From: Tritrichomonas musculus
Taxonomy: Eukaryota > Parabasalia > Tritrichomonadida > Tritrichomonadidae
DNA: 64,000 nt
NCBI GenBank assembly: GCA_039105265.1
Contig: JAPFFF010000003.1
Location: 7,998,001-8,062,000 of the forward strand
Reading direction: 5' to 3'
The notes beneath the pieces were generated by a model, which was not told the DNA's origin, did no database searches, and was given only the letters and a program-made list of their open reading frames with translations. The position numbers and the translations under genes were made by a program. The stretch's first letter is position 1. Every line of letters starts with the position of its first letter. Shown here piece by piece: positions 38,701 to 47,058 of the stretch.

Positions 38701-40011
38701 ATGTGCGGACCACCAATTGACAAATTGCCAGATAATAGTTCGTATCCCAACCTTGTTGGCCAATTTATAGAAGTCATCACACAGTTCTGGATGAATGGAG
38801 GAGCACTTGTTTTCTGGGCAGAAGGTGAACCGTTGTATTATCAAGTGAATCTGTTTCTAGAGAAGAATGGATTTAATTTCAAGATAGAAGGAAGTCATGA
38901 TGGGAGGAAGACTTTGACACCAGACGAATCAAATGATCTCAGAAATAGAAAGACATTCAATCGCCATCCACAAGGCGATGAAACAAATGAAAGAAGCACG
39001 CTTGCACACAATCTTGGTAAGATATTTGAAGGCGTGACAATTTCATATGCAAAATATGACCTGGATTCAATTAAGCCTTTCATTCCTTTCTCGAGGGATT
39101 CAGAAGGAGGAATCAGTTCGATGTTTCTGCCAAGCAACAAAGAGAAAGGAACAGGCGACATCATCATTGATTGTGGATACACGAAATGCTTCGCAAATTT
39201 GGATGAAGATGGAACTTATCGTTACATTCAAAATATTGCAGGATGGACAATGAACATGGAAAGCCACATCGCTGCTGGCTATTCACCGAAGGAGTGGAGA
39301 CCGAAGGCAATTAAATACACAATTAATTTGTATGAAAGTTGGAATTTCCCAATTGTTCAACGAAATACAAACGTTGACATCATCTTCATAATCGATGCAA
39401 CTGGATCAATGCGTCACTGGCTTTATGCTGCAAAAAACAGAGCCAGAGATATTGCTAACGCTTCACGTTCGAGGTATCCTAACATATCATTCAATTTCGG
39501 TGCAATTTTCTACAAGGATCCAGTTGCTCAATATCGTGACAGAAACGTTTACTGTCAGCCAACAAATAACATGAGCACTTTAGTTAACTTCATGAGCTAT
39601 CAAAGTGCTGGTGGCGGCGGTGGTGATGGCCCTGAAGATTGGGCAGGCGCTTATTATTTACTACTGAATACAATCCTGTTTAGAAGAGGCGCAATTTGTG
39701 CTGTGATTCACATCGCTGACGCTCCAGCACACGGATCTGCTTGGGGAGGCCATTTTGGCAAATATGAAAGTGAAGGACCTCGTCTCACTAATTACATAAG
39801 AAATTGTGCTAGAGCAAACATTTTCTTCAGTGGAATCGATATTGGCAGCTACGGAACACCGTCTTTTAATAGAGTGAAAGACATTTACAGATCAGAAGGG
39901 AAATCAAACTTATATAAACATAATTCAATTGGTAGAGAAGATGATGATATTGCAGGTGATATCCTTCAAGATGTTGCTGCTAATCTAATTTCATCTATTG
40001 CAGCATTTTAA
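32614..40011 (+). CDS. Giant pseudokinase-AAA+ protein, part 2: linker, acidic region and three VWA domains
   Basis: 2,465 aa from the first ATG of this frame, though coding probably enters from part 1 at the A10 run. The first 1,200 residues are a helical linker plus beta-rich segments. Residues about 1205-1230 are acidic (EEEESDNDEDDEYD). VWA-like domain 1 (about 1320-1475) has a poor metal site (LVDCSCF). VWA 2 (about 1680-1870) has a MIDAS-like DPSIS. VWA 3 (about 2255-2460) has DATGSM with a GGGGGDGPEDWAGA loop, as in VwkA-type VWA domains. Between 2 and 3 lies an amidotransferase-like fold (about 1950-2100). A VWA domain after six AAA+ modules is the midasin plan, where it docks ribosome-assembly substrates. 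Here three VWAs and a pseudokinase make orthology doubtful. The last 2 kb is less AT-rich. Confidence 0.82.
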   Translation: MYNDLMADNIRKNDCIEKIIRLYDITQNEYMIPFKQNESLNPLIINIVSYECYEDRKMELIFPNGSSYKFKNNPYYSEIYFRDKDYNFDDLNLAELVDKKGRKFDKFVYYEHYFPYTINEDIIDQFCQNEAILNKPYLIYGNRFNLNDYINELTQNIKKLTFLTEGIENDIISSKITYDSINKLIQITKTVDTLISILNVNYNNKQGKPNDIDHHLKELGSKLKHLKSYANNLSNYINGQAFKGNYNEILPANRKNSFSYKYNLPFPSTDSQDINKSIFSSLNNNNCNFLSSPFLSIENEDSISCCFDTLECTIGPLIPSLYSEKVTLNFISFIDEQITIDIETKDEQYQSWFYSKTFMPKEIAKIYITLSNSSLKQHESFDIEADIIISSPGLRSLILPTIFHIILAPQIVFFSCTQYPIALTDKNFYLCTDKLMSNDELNFTFHNHNIINEPLSYRVRFESLDDNTSPKPEKNANNKDSLSIVIPRVEKPSRIHFSVNIKFSEKLQTNVIIDSIILPFDFSFSLYDYTQKRYVNDSSKIMFSNQYLGRQIVLHCRISSPIFEMLKDKQTVFKGIFYSKFVQGIEIVKKEIGETFEIDKETDFDIYLNIKNKLTNYQSDNYISITVKNIMKRINLSFCFPESVIDTNNKTKVIQANLSKYDFYYGKQINSDWIRITKSTKIEDIYAICSPFNAFQTKQAKIQYQRSNCSIFNSKENKFVYLSSNGKIIIKQENKNQYPNFLTKMLMHYNIPLFGICQNEWYPVFDKYSKQLKNNLLEITKENSEKAKKLIKQISSHKNLELNSFEKFASLIFNKDDLINGIKDIINHEELKCFKDNLFNNNRENCSEQILSYIEQYGSCEKELKGVISYNIIVLLHETFARRFFELQVNNFNLKPIISEEELTAKSNELYEQYCIIEDDALRHNKYQFTHEIEKLKNSISSIKCSEIPPLEEQNEAYLLGVEAIPVKRNIPPEFIIISNKGTNSLSSKNITVNLPEIILPDISRSNELSIIKMNDFYQTCLKGTRILPIFVKNLASEKTDENISQAFDYFVSLYRTFKNLQDQDKSIISQAVNEFRESFCSMIGKFTRAGMDISKFIDRRYIPTNETNQDFISYPNKTEIYLPPDSWNTGIIQHENTIALQNITENDKLHVGELESFEEEPQFFDEARFPAKETKVVDSQPTSAKDEKVQVSLLYTTSPNDNKEEEESDNDEDDEYDHSEGNKDDNSNNKVHVTLDKESVEISNENLDGLVSNFSERDSIKASIARMSEMNEMSNLVVNDCSPPKINPQFFKPPTNENPLNLPIQLLIKQSLTLSHHLIIAISNQDIQFSNLCANILVDCSCFISVENKMFNMLLICALTTALNVLSIPYSIAVFGDSNFKCVIKSFDENHSSFALQKVLDCLFIKRFCSNLPTAVKFAIDNMEHDRRKQRAIFTFTSGLDNQIRLYKSWAESIFNKEVLSFHFIFIKSKELEMKDEDYLQKVWKNFEVETKKFGALSNVKVTPLNSQLTSFGAFSDSFVSVMKRNNEPETKPLPFAQPIFDISNQLQNIDVFYQLIDDKSKNMFSENNDIYVETTDVLKNITSKIDRLDVSLYRNKLSQMIKPHSEKRKDNFNSFLKKFIENRTKINQSTLETIFRPNKASRTVLSNTGSDIDITALILNIINPVPDPLIYLEEKGGLIRNYGVSVIIDPSISCLFNLSAAHTLLTIRTVLSSFAALDLPCFDLIVSGNPQPTILCSEVGTLHTLDHKSNIWESLFTLLQSPVPKSDLASAINAAYDIKRMRSKDYTSLLFVITDGLYEKTHKNRILQVVNNCVQSGIAVFGIGVGTYPKGIDDLFPQVVFAPNPSLVMKCVASIFGDSISNRKEKMPPIYPMDLHIEDIKSSFNNLIKNEDKPIFSNLKEELSKIKHLQDAFRHYLNAEGDIGNAQKGFTNFEGENAEMYKRNTFQTQKILIVMLWDYSMNPAKESRELQVKYIYENFNSYKRECIKTAVEHFGITVEVVQNYKSAIEKLLRQERNGFCDYYSVWIMCGPPIDKLPDNSSYPNLVGQFIEVITQFWMNGGALVFWAEGEPLYYQVNLFLEKNGFNFKIEGSHDGRKTLTPDESNDLRNRKTFNRHPQGDETNERSTLAHNLGKIFEGVTISYAKYDLDSIKPFIPFSRDSEGGISSMFLPSNKEKGTGDIIIDCGYTKCFANLDEDGTYRYIQNIAGWTMNMESHIAAGYSPKEWRPKAIKYTINLYESWNFPIVQRNTNVDIIFIIDATGSMRHWLYAAKNRARDIANASRSRYPNISFNFGAIFYKDPVAQYRDRNVYCQPTNNMSTLVNFMSYQSAGGGGGDGPEDWAGAYYLLLNTILFRRGAICAVIHIADAPAHGSAWGGHFGKYESEGPRLTNYIRNCARANIFFSGIDIGSYGTPSFNRVKDIYRSEGKSNLYKHNSIGREDDDIAGDILQDVAANLISSIAAF

Positions 40012-40150
40012 GTAAAGATATTTACTTTTTTAAATAATTATTTTTTTTTTTTTTAAGACTTTTATTTGATAAATAATTCCTATTATTTTTGTTCGAATTT
40101 GATAACGTACCCTTTTTATGGGCTTAAATGGCCGATAATATTTATAATTA

Positions 40151-40226
40151 CAGCCGTTTAGTATATAAAATTGAATGCAAAATGATCGTTTTTATATCCA
40201 AAAAAAATATTTTTCCTAAACGACTG
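40151..40226. mobile_element. Miniature mariner-like element, 76 bp, TA duplication
   Basis: The left end CAGCCGTTTAG (from 40151) and the right end CCTAAACGACTG (to 40226) are inverted copies with one mismatch, flanked by TA on both sides (40149-40150 and 40227-40228). TA duplications and terminal CAGT-type ends fit Tc1/mariner, a superfamily very abundant in trichomonads. The interior is too short to encode anything. It lies between the giant gene and the convergent C2 gene. Confidence 0.5.
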
Positions 40227-40258
40227 TAGATTAAAAATAAATAATATCTTTATAAAAC

Positions 40259-41188
40259 TCATTTGTTTGTTTCTATATTTTGTTGGCCAGCTGGAGGCAT
40301 GACCATTGGTTGAGGCATTTGCTGTGGCATTTGTTGCATCATCATCATATTTTGTTGATACATAGGCTGTTGCATCATCATCATATTTTGTGGATACATA
40401 GGTTGCTGCATCATCATTTGGGGTTGCATTTGCTGAGGATTTTGCTGCATACCAGGTTGCATCATTGGAGCTGATTGATATTGCTGAGCAGGTATCTGTT
40501 GAACTCCAGGCTGCATACCAGGTTGCATCATTGGAGCTGATTGATATTGTTGTCCTTGCATTTGCTGCATCATTAAATTAGGCTGATAATTTTGTTGAGG
40601 CATCATCATTGCGCCTGGATATGGTTGAACCATCATCATTGAATTGGGGTATTGTTGAGGCAACATTGTACTTGCCCTGTAATGTTGTTGTTGTTGCATT
40701 GGTTGCATCATCATATTCTGTTGATTTGGTTGAACATATAGGCTTGATGCTCGGGATCGATCATTTTGCGGGTTATTTGGCATACTAACTGTCTGAAGTG
40801 GATTAAATGGCATTTCATTTGATTCGCCATAATGTATAACAAGTCTAAGCTTTCCACCTTTTTTCACTCTTTTAAATGGAACCATATCGTACCATTTATC
40901 AACAACTGTACTTTTTGTGAACGTTTTTACCGGAATACTAATTTTGGAGATTGGATCATCGTTGCTAACTGTATCGTGATCTATTAACACAAATTGAATC
41001 GTATCTGTTATATCATGAACTGGAAAATGGAATTCTTCATTCCATACTGGATTTTTATTTTTTTTAATTACTTTTGTCTGTTTAGGATGAGGTAATGAAC
41101 TTATAGACACTGCACAATACGGGTCCACTGAACCTATGACATCCATTTTTGGGAGACCTTGGGCTTCAACGACTCGGATATGTATCAT
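40259..41188 (-). CDS. C2-domain protein with Met/Gln/Pro-rich tail
   Basis: A 309-aa protein. Residues 1-125 form a C2 domain: IHIRVVEAQGLPKMD, GSVDPYCAVSI, NPVWNEEFHFPV and FVLIDHDTVSNDDPI carry the aspartates expected to bind Ca2+ in loops 1 and 3, so Ca2+-dependent membrane binding is likely. From about 150 the chain is low-complexity, rich in Met, Gln and Pro, with imperfect repeats (QQYQSAPMMQPGMQ twice; NMMMMQQPMY-type twice). Small C2 proteins with proline/glutamine tails are common in trichomonads and act at the plasma membrane or in vesicle traffic. The start is the first ATG, at the head of the first C2 strand. No initiator box is visible. Confidence 0.88.
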   Translation of the reverse strand: MIHIRVVEAQGLPKMDVIGSVDPYCAVSISSLPHPKQTKVIKKNKNPVWNEEFHFPVHDITDTIQFVLIDHDTVSNDDPISKISIPVKTFTKSTVVDKWYDMVPFKRVKKGGKLRLVIHYGESNEMPFNPLQTVSMPNNPQNDRSRASSLYVQPNQQNMMMQPMQQQQHYRASTMLPQQYPNSMMMVQPYPGAMMMPQQNYQPNLMMQQMQGQQYQSAPMMQPGMQPGVQQIPAQQYQSAPMMQPGMQQNPQQMQPQMMMQQPMYPQNMMMMQQPMYQQNMMMMQQMPQQMPQPMVMPPAGQQNIETNK

Positions 41189-41933
41189 TATAAATTTTTA
41201 ATACTTTTCAATTGGTTTTATCAAAAGGTTGATCCAAAAATTTTAAAATCTCTCAAATTTTCAAGTAATAAAAGAAAAAGTTGGTTTGAATTGATAATTG
41301 AGAGTAAAGCTGAACCTATTTGAAAATTTTTACCGAAGTAATGATTTTTTTACCATATTTTAATTATAGAACTTTTAAATCAAATTTTAATAAATTATTT
41401 AATTGTTTATTTATATTTTAATTCAAATATTATATATAATTTATAATATATTTGCGATATATTAAGATAAATAATATATTGTTAAATGTTTTCTAATTGA
41501 GAAAATTTGATATTTCTATCGTTTGCATTTCAGAAAATATAATTAACTTATTTGTTACTTTTATTTATCATTTATCATTTATCATTTTAACAAAATAATG
41601 TATATCTGTAATTATTATAAATATTATATAAAATTTTTATTTTTACTTTGAAAATAACAAGATATGATAGTAAATATGATTATTAAAAAAAATTTTATTT
41701 TTTTTTCCACCAAAGAACATGTAATATAATAAAAAATATTACTGAATGAATGCTAAATATATATTCAATAAAAGTATGTAGTGTTTTTAAATAAATATCA
41801 ATAAATCTTCTATTCAATTCATGAGAAGCAAGATTGGCAAAATTAGATCAAATATATTGTGACTTATACAAAAATAAATATTAAAAAAAATATGCTAATA
41901 AGACGAAAAATAAAATAAAAACTTTATTTTTAT
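41189..41933. other. Gene-free spacer
   Basis: AT-rich, upstream of the C2 gene and downstream of the SPRY gene. No supported feature. Confidence 0.7.
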
Positions 41934-44747
41934 TCAAAAATGATCAACAAGTATAGTTTTTCCACAAAAATCTTGATTTGTCATTAAATTCAAATTAGAA
42001 TTGAAGTGGTTAGACTCAGTAGTATAAGCCCAACCATCAGCTCCCAATTCATTATTTTTGTTAATAATCTCATTATTTTTAGAGGCGTCGTCATTATTGC
42101 CAGCATTCTTTGTCATAGAGGCAGCGAAAAGGCTGTTCAATTTTTTGGCAAAGAAATCGAGAAGAGGCGGAAGATTGCTTCCGTTTTCAGAAGGGAATAA
42201 AATGACACTTTTTCTGTCAACTTCAAATGAGGAGCCATACGAGCCACGGTAATTGAGCGGATAACGTCTTCCGCCTCTCATCATGCCAACATATGTCGGC
42301 GTGAATCCATAAGAGCGGTTCATTTTGAATCTTTCTCGACGGAAGCCGAAAGGATTCAGCAAAAACTTGATTTTTTTCTGTTTTTGGGCTTGGACGTTCA
42401 AGTCGATGAGAAGGAAGCGGTTGCCGTCGAAGCAGAGGATGTTGTTTGTGCTATTATTGTCGGTTCCGATGACAATTAGCACTTTTTGACTATCTTTTTT
42501 ATCTTTTTTCGTTATTTGAAATATATCAAAAAGTTGAAAAGATATTTGGTCGATGAAATTTTCTTCATCATCTTCTTTTGGCACTTTTTTATCTGGTCCG
42601 ATACCCTGAAAAAGTGGAATAATTTTGGCATTTGACTGGTTGATGATCTCGGATGGCATGTCAGATAGAACAACCGTTGAGGAGTTGTTAAAAAGATCTT
42701 CAATTGGCCTGAAAATGTAATAATTGCTATTTTCAATTGATATTTGGCCGATGAAAAATGATAGTCCGAACTGAGTTGGGTATATTTTATCAAACTGGCC
42801 TTGTGAGATATCAATCACTACTGGTTCCCTCTTATTTGTTATGATTCTCTGAAAAAGTGGCTCATTTCTATAGACAATTCGATAATTCAATTGAAAATCT
42901 AAAAACGTATTCTCAGCCAACGGAAAAGCGCCTGGATAAGTGGGAATATAGGCGAACAATCTATCTTTGGTTGATCCAGCTATTGTTCCTCTGAAGGACC
43001 GGTCTCTTGATTCAATCACATCACCGACTTTCAATTGAAAAATTGGCAAAAGAGTATTGGCCATTTTTACTTTCAATTTATTAAAAAGTGACACGGAATC
43101 ACTCCCTTCGTAATCTTTTTCAAAGGCATAGAAAGGACTCTCACCGAAATTGATGATGAACTCAACTCCCCCTTTGACGGTTACGGTTGGATACCTTTCA
43201 AAAGGGAAATTGCAAAGGTTCGACTTTTTGTCCCTATCAACGAAGTACGAAAGTTCGCTGCCTTGCAAGTAGACAGTCTCTGTTGTCCCCGTCCGAATGA
43301 AGTGGCCAGGTACAACATCCCTCGTGCCAGAGCCGGTTTGGAAGAACAACTTCCCGTCGTCTGAGTGGAGGCCGACGCACTTCGGATCCCAGCCGACCAT
43401 CTGGCTTGGCCTGAAGTCTTTGTTACTGAATCCGACGCCGATTAATTCTGGCTTCTCAAGGTGAAGCATTTGAACTTCGAATTTGACCTCATCAGTTGTG
43501 ACTTCATCCTTCGTTTGAAGCTGGACGGGCTCGTCTATCGGCCTTCCGAAAGAGAGGAAAGTATTCAAGAGATGCTTGTGCGGATGCATTCCAATCTTGA
43601 ATGGAATTTCATGCTTTGGATACCAAATTGACCATCCATTGACCATACCGATCATATCACTCTCAAATTTGAATGGAAGCTGGCCAAAATTGAAGTCAAT
43701 TTCAATGCCGCGGAAAGGTATCAATACATAAGGGTACAATTTAAGTTCCTTTTCTTCGTTCAAGAATTCATTCTGATTAAAATCGGTTTTGTATATAATT
43801 TCACCATTGATGGTGAAAAATAACTGCTCATAACCGATGCCAAAACCGAGAGTAACCGGAGGTTGGCCATATTTGGCGCGTACGTTTAAATAATGCTGCT
43901 CGCCAGAGTTGTTTTGGACTATGTCGTTCCTGTAATTGTAAAATACAATTGAACGGGATTGTAAAAGACCAACATTTTGAATCCTTTTTTGGTCGAAGAG
44001 TGAAGGAGTGAGAATTCCAAAAGAAAAGTCAATGGAATCGTTCAGGATAAAAAAATTATGAACTATGATTTCAAAATAATATTGTATGTCGAGAGATGGA
44101 AGTGGTAAAAGAGGTTTTTGACTAACGATTTGTGAAACTTGATTATATGAAACTACAGAACTGACGAAAAAATCTGAAACACAGGCATAATCTTGCTCAG
44201 AATTCCAGAAATTTGGTTCATATGAAGGGAAAAATCTATTGAAATCTAAGTTATCTAACTTATCATAATATGAGCCTACTCTCTCAATATATTTGTTATC
44301 ACTCTCGGTTATTTTCGAAATGTCTACTGATGTTGCAACAATAGTAGAATTTGAACTTGAGTCATTGATCGTAAGATAAAAGCAAGAATCTGAACTTAAA
44401 TGAATATGTGTTGAGTAATAAATAACATCATTAACATAAATCAATAATTCGCCTTGCTTATTTATGAATAAATGGATAAGGACGCCAATACCATCAATTT
44501 GAACTTGAGGAGTAATTTTTTCATTTCGTAATTTCATTAAAAAATCAAAATAATCGAATAAAATTTGGAATTTTGAATTTCCTAAAACGCCAAACTTGAT
44601 ATCTGCTCCAGGGCTAATTTGTAAAAAAAGAAATGAAAATGCGGAATTTAATAATGTATTTATTTCTTGATCATAATAAAAGGAACAATTTCCATGACAT
44701 ATTGCAATTCCATATGTGTCGATTTCGACGTTTCCTTCTGTTTTCAT
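41934..44747 (-). CDS. Protein with three SPRY-like domains
   Basis: A 937-aa protein. Three segments resemble SPRY/concanavalin-like beta-sandwiches, at roughly residues 1-165, 220-365 and 395-550. The clearest signs are YYFEIIVHNF, SFGILTPSLF, TLGFGIGYEQLFFTINGEII and FNFGQLPF in the second, and VGFSNKDF, VGWDPKCVGLHSDDGKLFF and FIINFGESPFYAF in the third. SPRY domains bind protein partners, so this is probably an adaptor. The C-terminal 390 residues are beta-rich with KVGDVIESRDRSFRGTIAGS and have no recognised domain. There are no catalytic motifs, signal peptide or membrane segments. The 3' half of the gene has noticeably higher GC than the 5' half. The ATG at 44747 is the first of the frame. 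Confidence 0.75.
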   Translation of the reverse strand: MKTEGNVEIDTYGIAICHGNCSFYYDQEINTLLNSAFSFLFLQISPGADIKFGVLGNSKFQILFDYFDFLMKLRNEKITPQVQIDGIGVLIHLFINKQGELLIYVNDVIYYSTHIHLSSDSCFYLTINDSSSNSTIVATSVDISKITESDNKYIERVGSYYDKLDNLDFNRFFPSYEPNFWNSEQDYACVSDFFVSSVVSYNQVSQIVSQKPLLPLPSLDIQYYFEIIVHNFFILNDSIDFSFGILTPSLFDQKRIQNVGLLQSRSIVFYNYRNDIVQNNSGEQHYLNVRAKYGQPPVTLGFGIGYEQLFFTINGEIIYKTDFNQNEFLNEEKELKLYPYVLIPFRGIEIDFNFGQLPFKFESDMIGMVNGWSIWYPKHEIPFKIGMHPHKHLLNTFLSFGRPIDEPVQLQTKDEVTTDEVKFEVQMLHLEKPELIGVGFSNKDFRPSQMVGWDPKCVGLHSDDGKLFFQTGSGTRDVVPGHFIRTGTTETVYLQGSELSYFVDRDKKSNLCNFPFERYPTVTVKGGVEFIINFGESPFYAFEKDYEGSDSVSLFNKLKVKMANTLLPIFQLKVGDVIESRDRSFRGTIAGSTKDRLFAYIPTYPGAFPLAENTFLDFQLNYRIVYRNEPLFQRIITNKREPVVIDISQGQFDKIYPTQFGLSFFIGQISIENSNYYIFRPIEDLFNNSSTVVLSDMPSEIINQSNAKIIPLFQGIGPDKKVPKEDDEENFIDQISFQLFDIFQITKKDKKDSQKVLIVIGTDNNSTNNILCFDGNRFLLIDLNVQAQKQKKIKFLLNPFGFRRERFKMNRSYGFTPTYVGMMRGGRRYPLNYRGSYGSSFEVDRKSVILFPSENGSNLPPLLDFFAKKLNSLFAASMTKNAGNNDDASKNNEIINKNNELGADGWAYTTESNHFNSNLNLMTNQDFCGKTILVDHF

Positions 44748-45923
44748 ATATAAAATTTGATTCTGAGATAAAATAAAATTGCGAAAGACTTTGAAATTTA
44801 GCAGCCAAAAAACCTTTCAATTTTTTTTATCTTTAAAATATAAAACTTCAAATTTTGATTTATTCCAGCAAATAAATGAAAATCATTAATAAAAGTGATT
44901 TTATTTAGACCATATTAAGGTTGAACAAAAGCAGTATATGATATCATATTGTAATATAATAAAATATATGATGACATCAATTTAATTACTAAATATAATG
45001 GTAAAATTAACGTAAAATATAAAAATAAATTAATTTTGCTTTTTGAATGAAAATTTTACAATTTGATAAGTTTAGAAAAAAAAATGATGTTTTGTATAAA
45101 TATCATAGCAAATATGAGGAAAATGCAATTTTAAATATAAGATATATTTTTTAGTTAATTTATTAAATTGAATTAAATTTTTATGAAATATTTGAATCAT
45201 CAGAAAATTGAGATCAATTCTATGAAATTATTATATACTTCAGAATATTGTGCATTTTTATAAGAAATAATTGTGAGATTGTAAGATATAAACAATTGAA
45301 TAATTGTGAGAAAATAAAGATTTCTGAAAAGTAAAAATATGTAAAGTATTCAAAGTAAAAATCTATCCAAAATAAAGTCCCCAGCGTCGGAATTTTTGAT
45401 TTTTTAAAATAATTCTTTTCAAAATCAAAAAATATGTCCAATTTTTCAAATTTTAACTCAGGTTGAAAAGATTAGCTGAGTGATTATTTATGAAATTATC
45501 TCTACTTTTAGCAAGATATAGAATAATTTAAATATATTATATAATGATATTATTTTTTTATGAATATTTAATATAAAAAATTAAAATTTATTATGATATT
45601 TTTCGCAAAATTTGTATTTTTGTTGTCACTTTTTGAATACTACAAAATTGAATGAATACCTTAATAGGGTCTTTTTATTTACATTTGAGATTTTCTATGT
45701 GCTCTCACAAAATTATTCTCTGAATTAAAAAGAAAAGGAATTGCTAATCATCTAACCAAAACTTGAAATATTTATTTTAATTTATATGATAATTTAATCA
45801 TATCATTTAATATTTAATATTAATAAATGAATTATATGAGAATAATGAGTAGATAAATAAAAAACAAAATCATAGACCATTTATCAATTCAAATGAAGGC
45901 CAGATAATTATTGAATTTATCAA
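44748..45923. other. Gene-free spacer between divergent genes
   Basis: Upstream region of both the SPRY gene (-) and the DHHC gene (+). AT-rich. A short upstream ATG frame begins at 45893 before the DHHC start. ATATGATATCATAT near 44936 is a palindrome. No gene or clear initiator box is seen. Confidence 0.65.
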
Positions 45924-46721
45924 ATGAACAGATACTTCTATTTCACAGCTATTTATGACACTAATGCACTAACTATTAGATTTGTAATTTTAATAATATT
46001 TATATTTGGCCAAATATTACATATTTCCTGGTTTCTTGTTCCATTATCCAATTTAAATACAGAACAATCAATCAAAGCTTACAACATTCTCTCCAAAATA
46101 TGGATAATCTTTTCAATTCTTTGGATATGGTCTTATATAGTTACATGTTGGCTAGATGCTGGCAGTATTGAAACAGAGCTCTACAATCACGGCTACATAA
46201 ACTCAAACGGTCGCTTAATAGAAAATTTAGCCTTTCCACCAGAAATATCCGAATATCCACTTTGTGAAAAGTGCCATCTTCCTAAGCCACCGCGCACTCA
46301 TCATTGCTCACAATGTGGACTTTGCTATTTCCGATTTGACCATCACTGCGAAGTTGTTGGGAATTGTATTGCATATCGAAACATGAAAGGTTTCATGTTA
46401 TTTCTTTTTTATTCTTCCTTTTTGTTCTTCATTGCAGCAATAACTTCTGTTGTTGGATACGTGACTACAGGTGAGGTTGATCTGTCTTATTTGATCACTG
46501 CTTGCATACTTGGAGTGCTGGTTGGGGGAATCATTTGCTTCTTTGGAATAATGTACATTCCTGATGTGTGTGTGAATAATAGAACAACTTTGGAAAGAAT
46601 CGCTGGTAATGCTCCTAATGTATATAATGCTGGAGTTAGAAATAATATTAAGCAAGTGTTTGGTGAATGCCCTCTTCTTTGGATAGTACCAACAAGACCA
46701 TCAATTCATTTATTTGATTAA
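45924..46721 (+). CDS. DHHC-type protein S-palmitoyltransferase
   Basis: A 265-aa integral membrane enzyme that attaches palmitate to protein cysteines. The cysteine-rich domain at about 114-158 holds CEKCHLPKPPRTHHCSQCG and the active-site DHHC (residues 139-142), followed by GNCIAYRN. Four membrane segments are visible at about 18-40, 58-78, 156-178 and 187-212, with the catalytic domain between segments 2 and 3, the canonical layout. All zinc-binding Cys/His positions look intact, so it should be active. Probable site: Golgi, endosomal or plasma membrane. The start is the first ATG before membrane segment 1; a TTPxY-like motif is not obvious. The substrate cannot be predicted. Confidence 0.93.
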   Translation: MNRYFYFTAIYDTNALTIRFVILIIFIFGQILHISWFLVPLSNLNTEQSIKAYNILSKIWIIFSILWIWSYIVTCWLDAGSIETELYNHGYINSNGRLIENLAFPPEISEYPLCEKCHLPKPPRTHHCSQCGLCYFRFDHHCEVVGNCIAYRNMKGFMLFLFYSSFLFFIAAITSVVGYVTTGEVDLSYLITACILGVLVGGIICFFGIMYIPDVCVNNRTTLERIAGNAPNVYNAGVRNNIKQVFGECPLLWIVPTRPSIHLFD

Positions 46722-47058
46722 TTTGTTTTTGTACTTTGTTTTATAAAATTGTTATTAAATATCTTTTTCTTTTCATGTTTATTTTTATAAAAATATATAG
46801 AAATTATTGCATGTAATTGTTATTACAGCTCATTTTTATATTTTTGAGTCAAATGAATCAGATAAAAAAAAAAAAAAAAAAAAGATATAATGATTAACAA
46901 CTTCATGGCTATAATATTTTATTAACATACATTATTATATTTTATATTAAAAAACATTAGAATGTTACTGTTGTTATAATCCAAAAGTGATCATATAAAC
47001 AAAATAAAAAAAAACATGAAAAATCGATAATCGAAGATTTGACCTAAAAGGTCAAATA
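46722..47058. other. Spacer with a poly(A) run
   Basis: A20 run at 46864-46883. No gene. Confidence 0.7.

Noticed and set aside
21608-40011. Dynein heavy chain
   Set aside because: Six AAA+ modules fit, but the VWA domains, N-terminal pseudokinase and lack of a dynein motor-linker and stalk signature argue against it.
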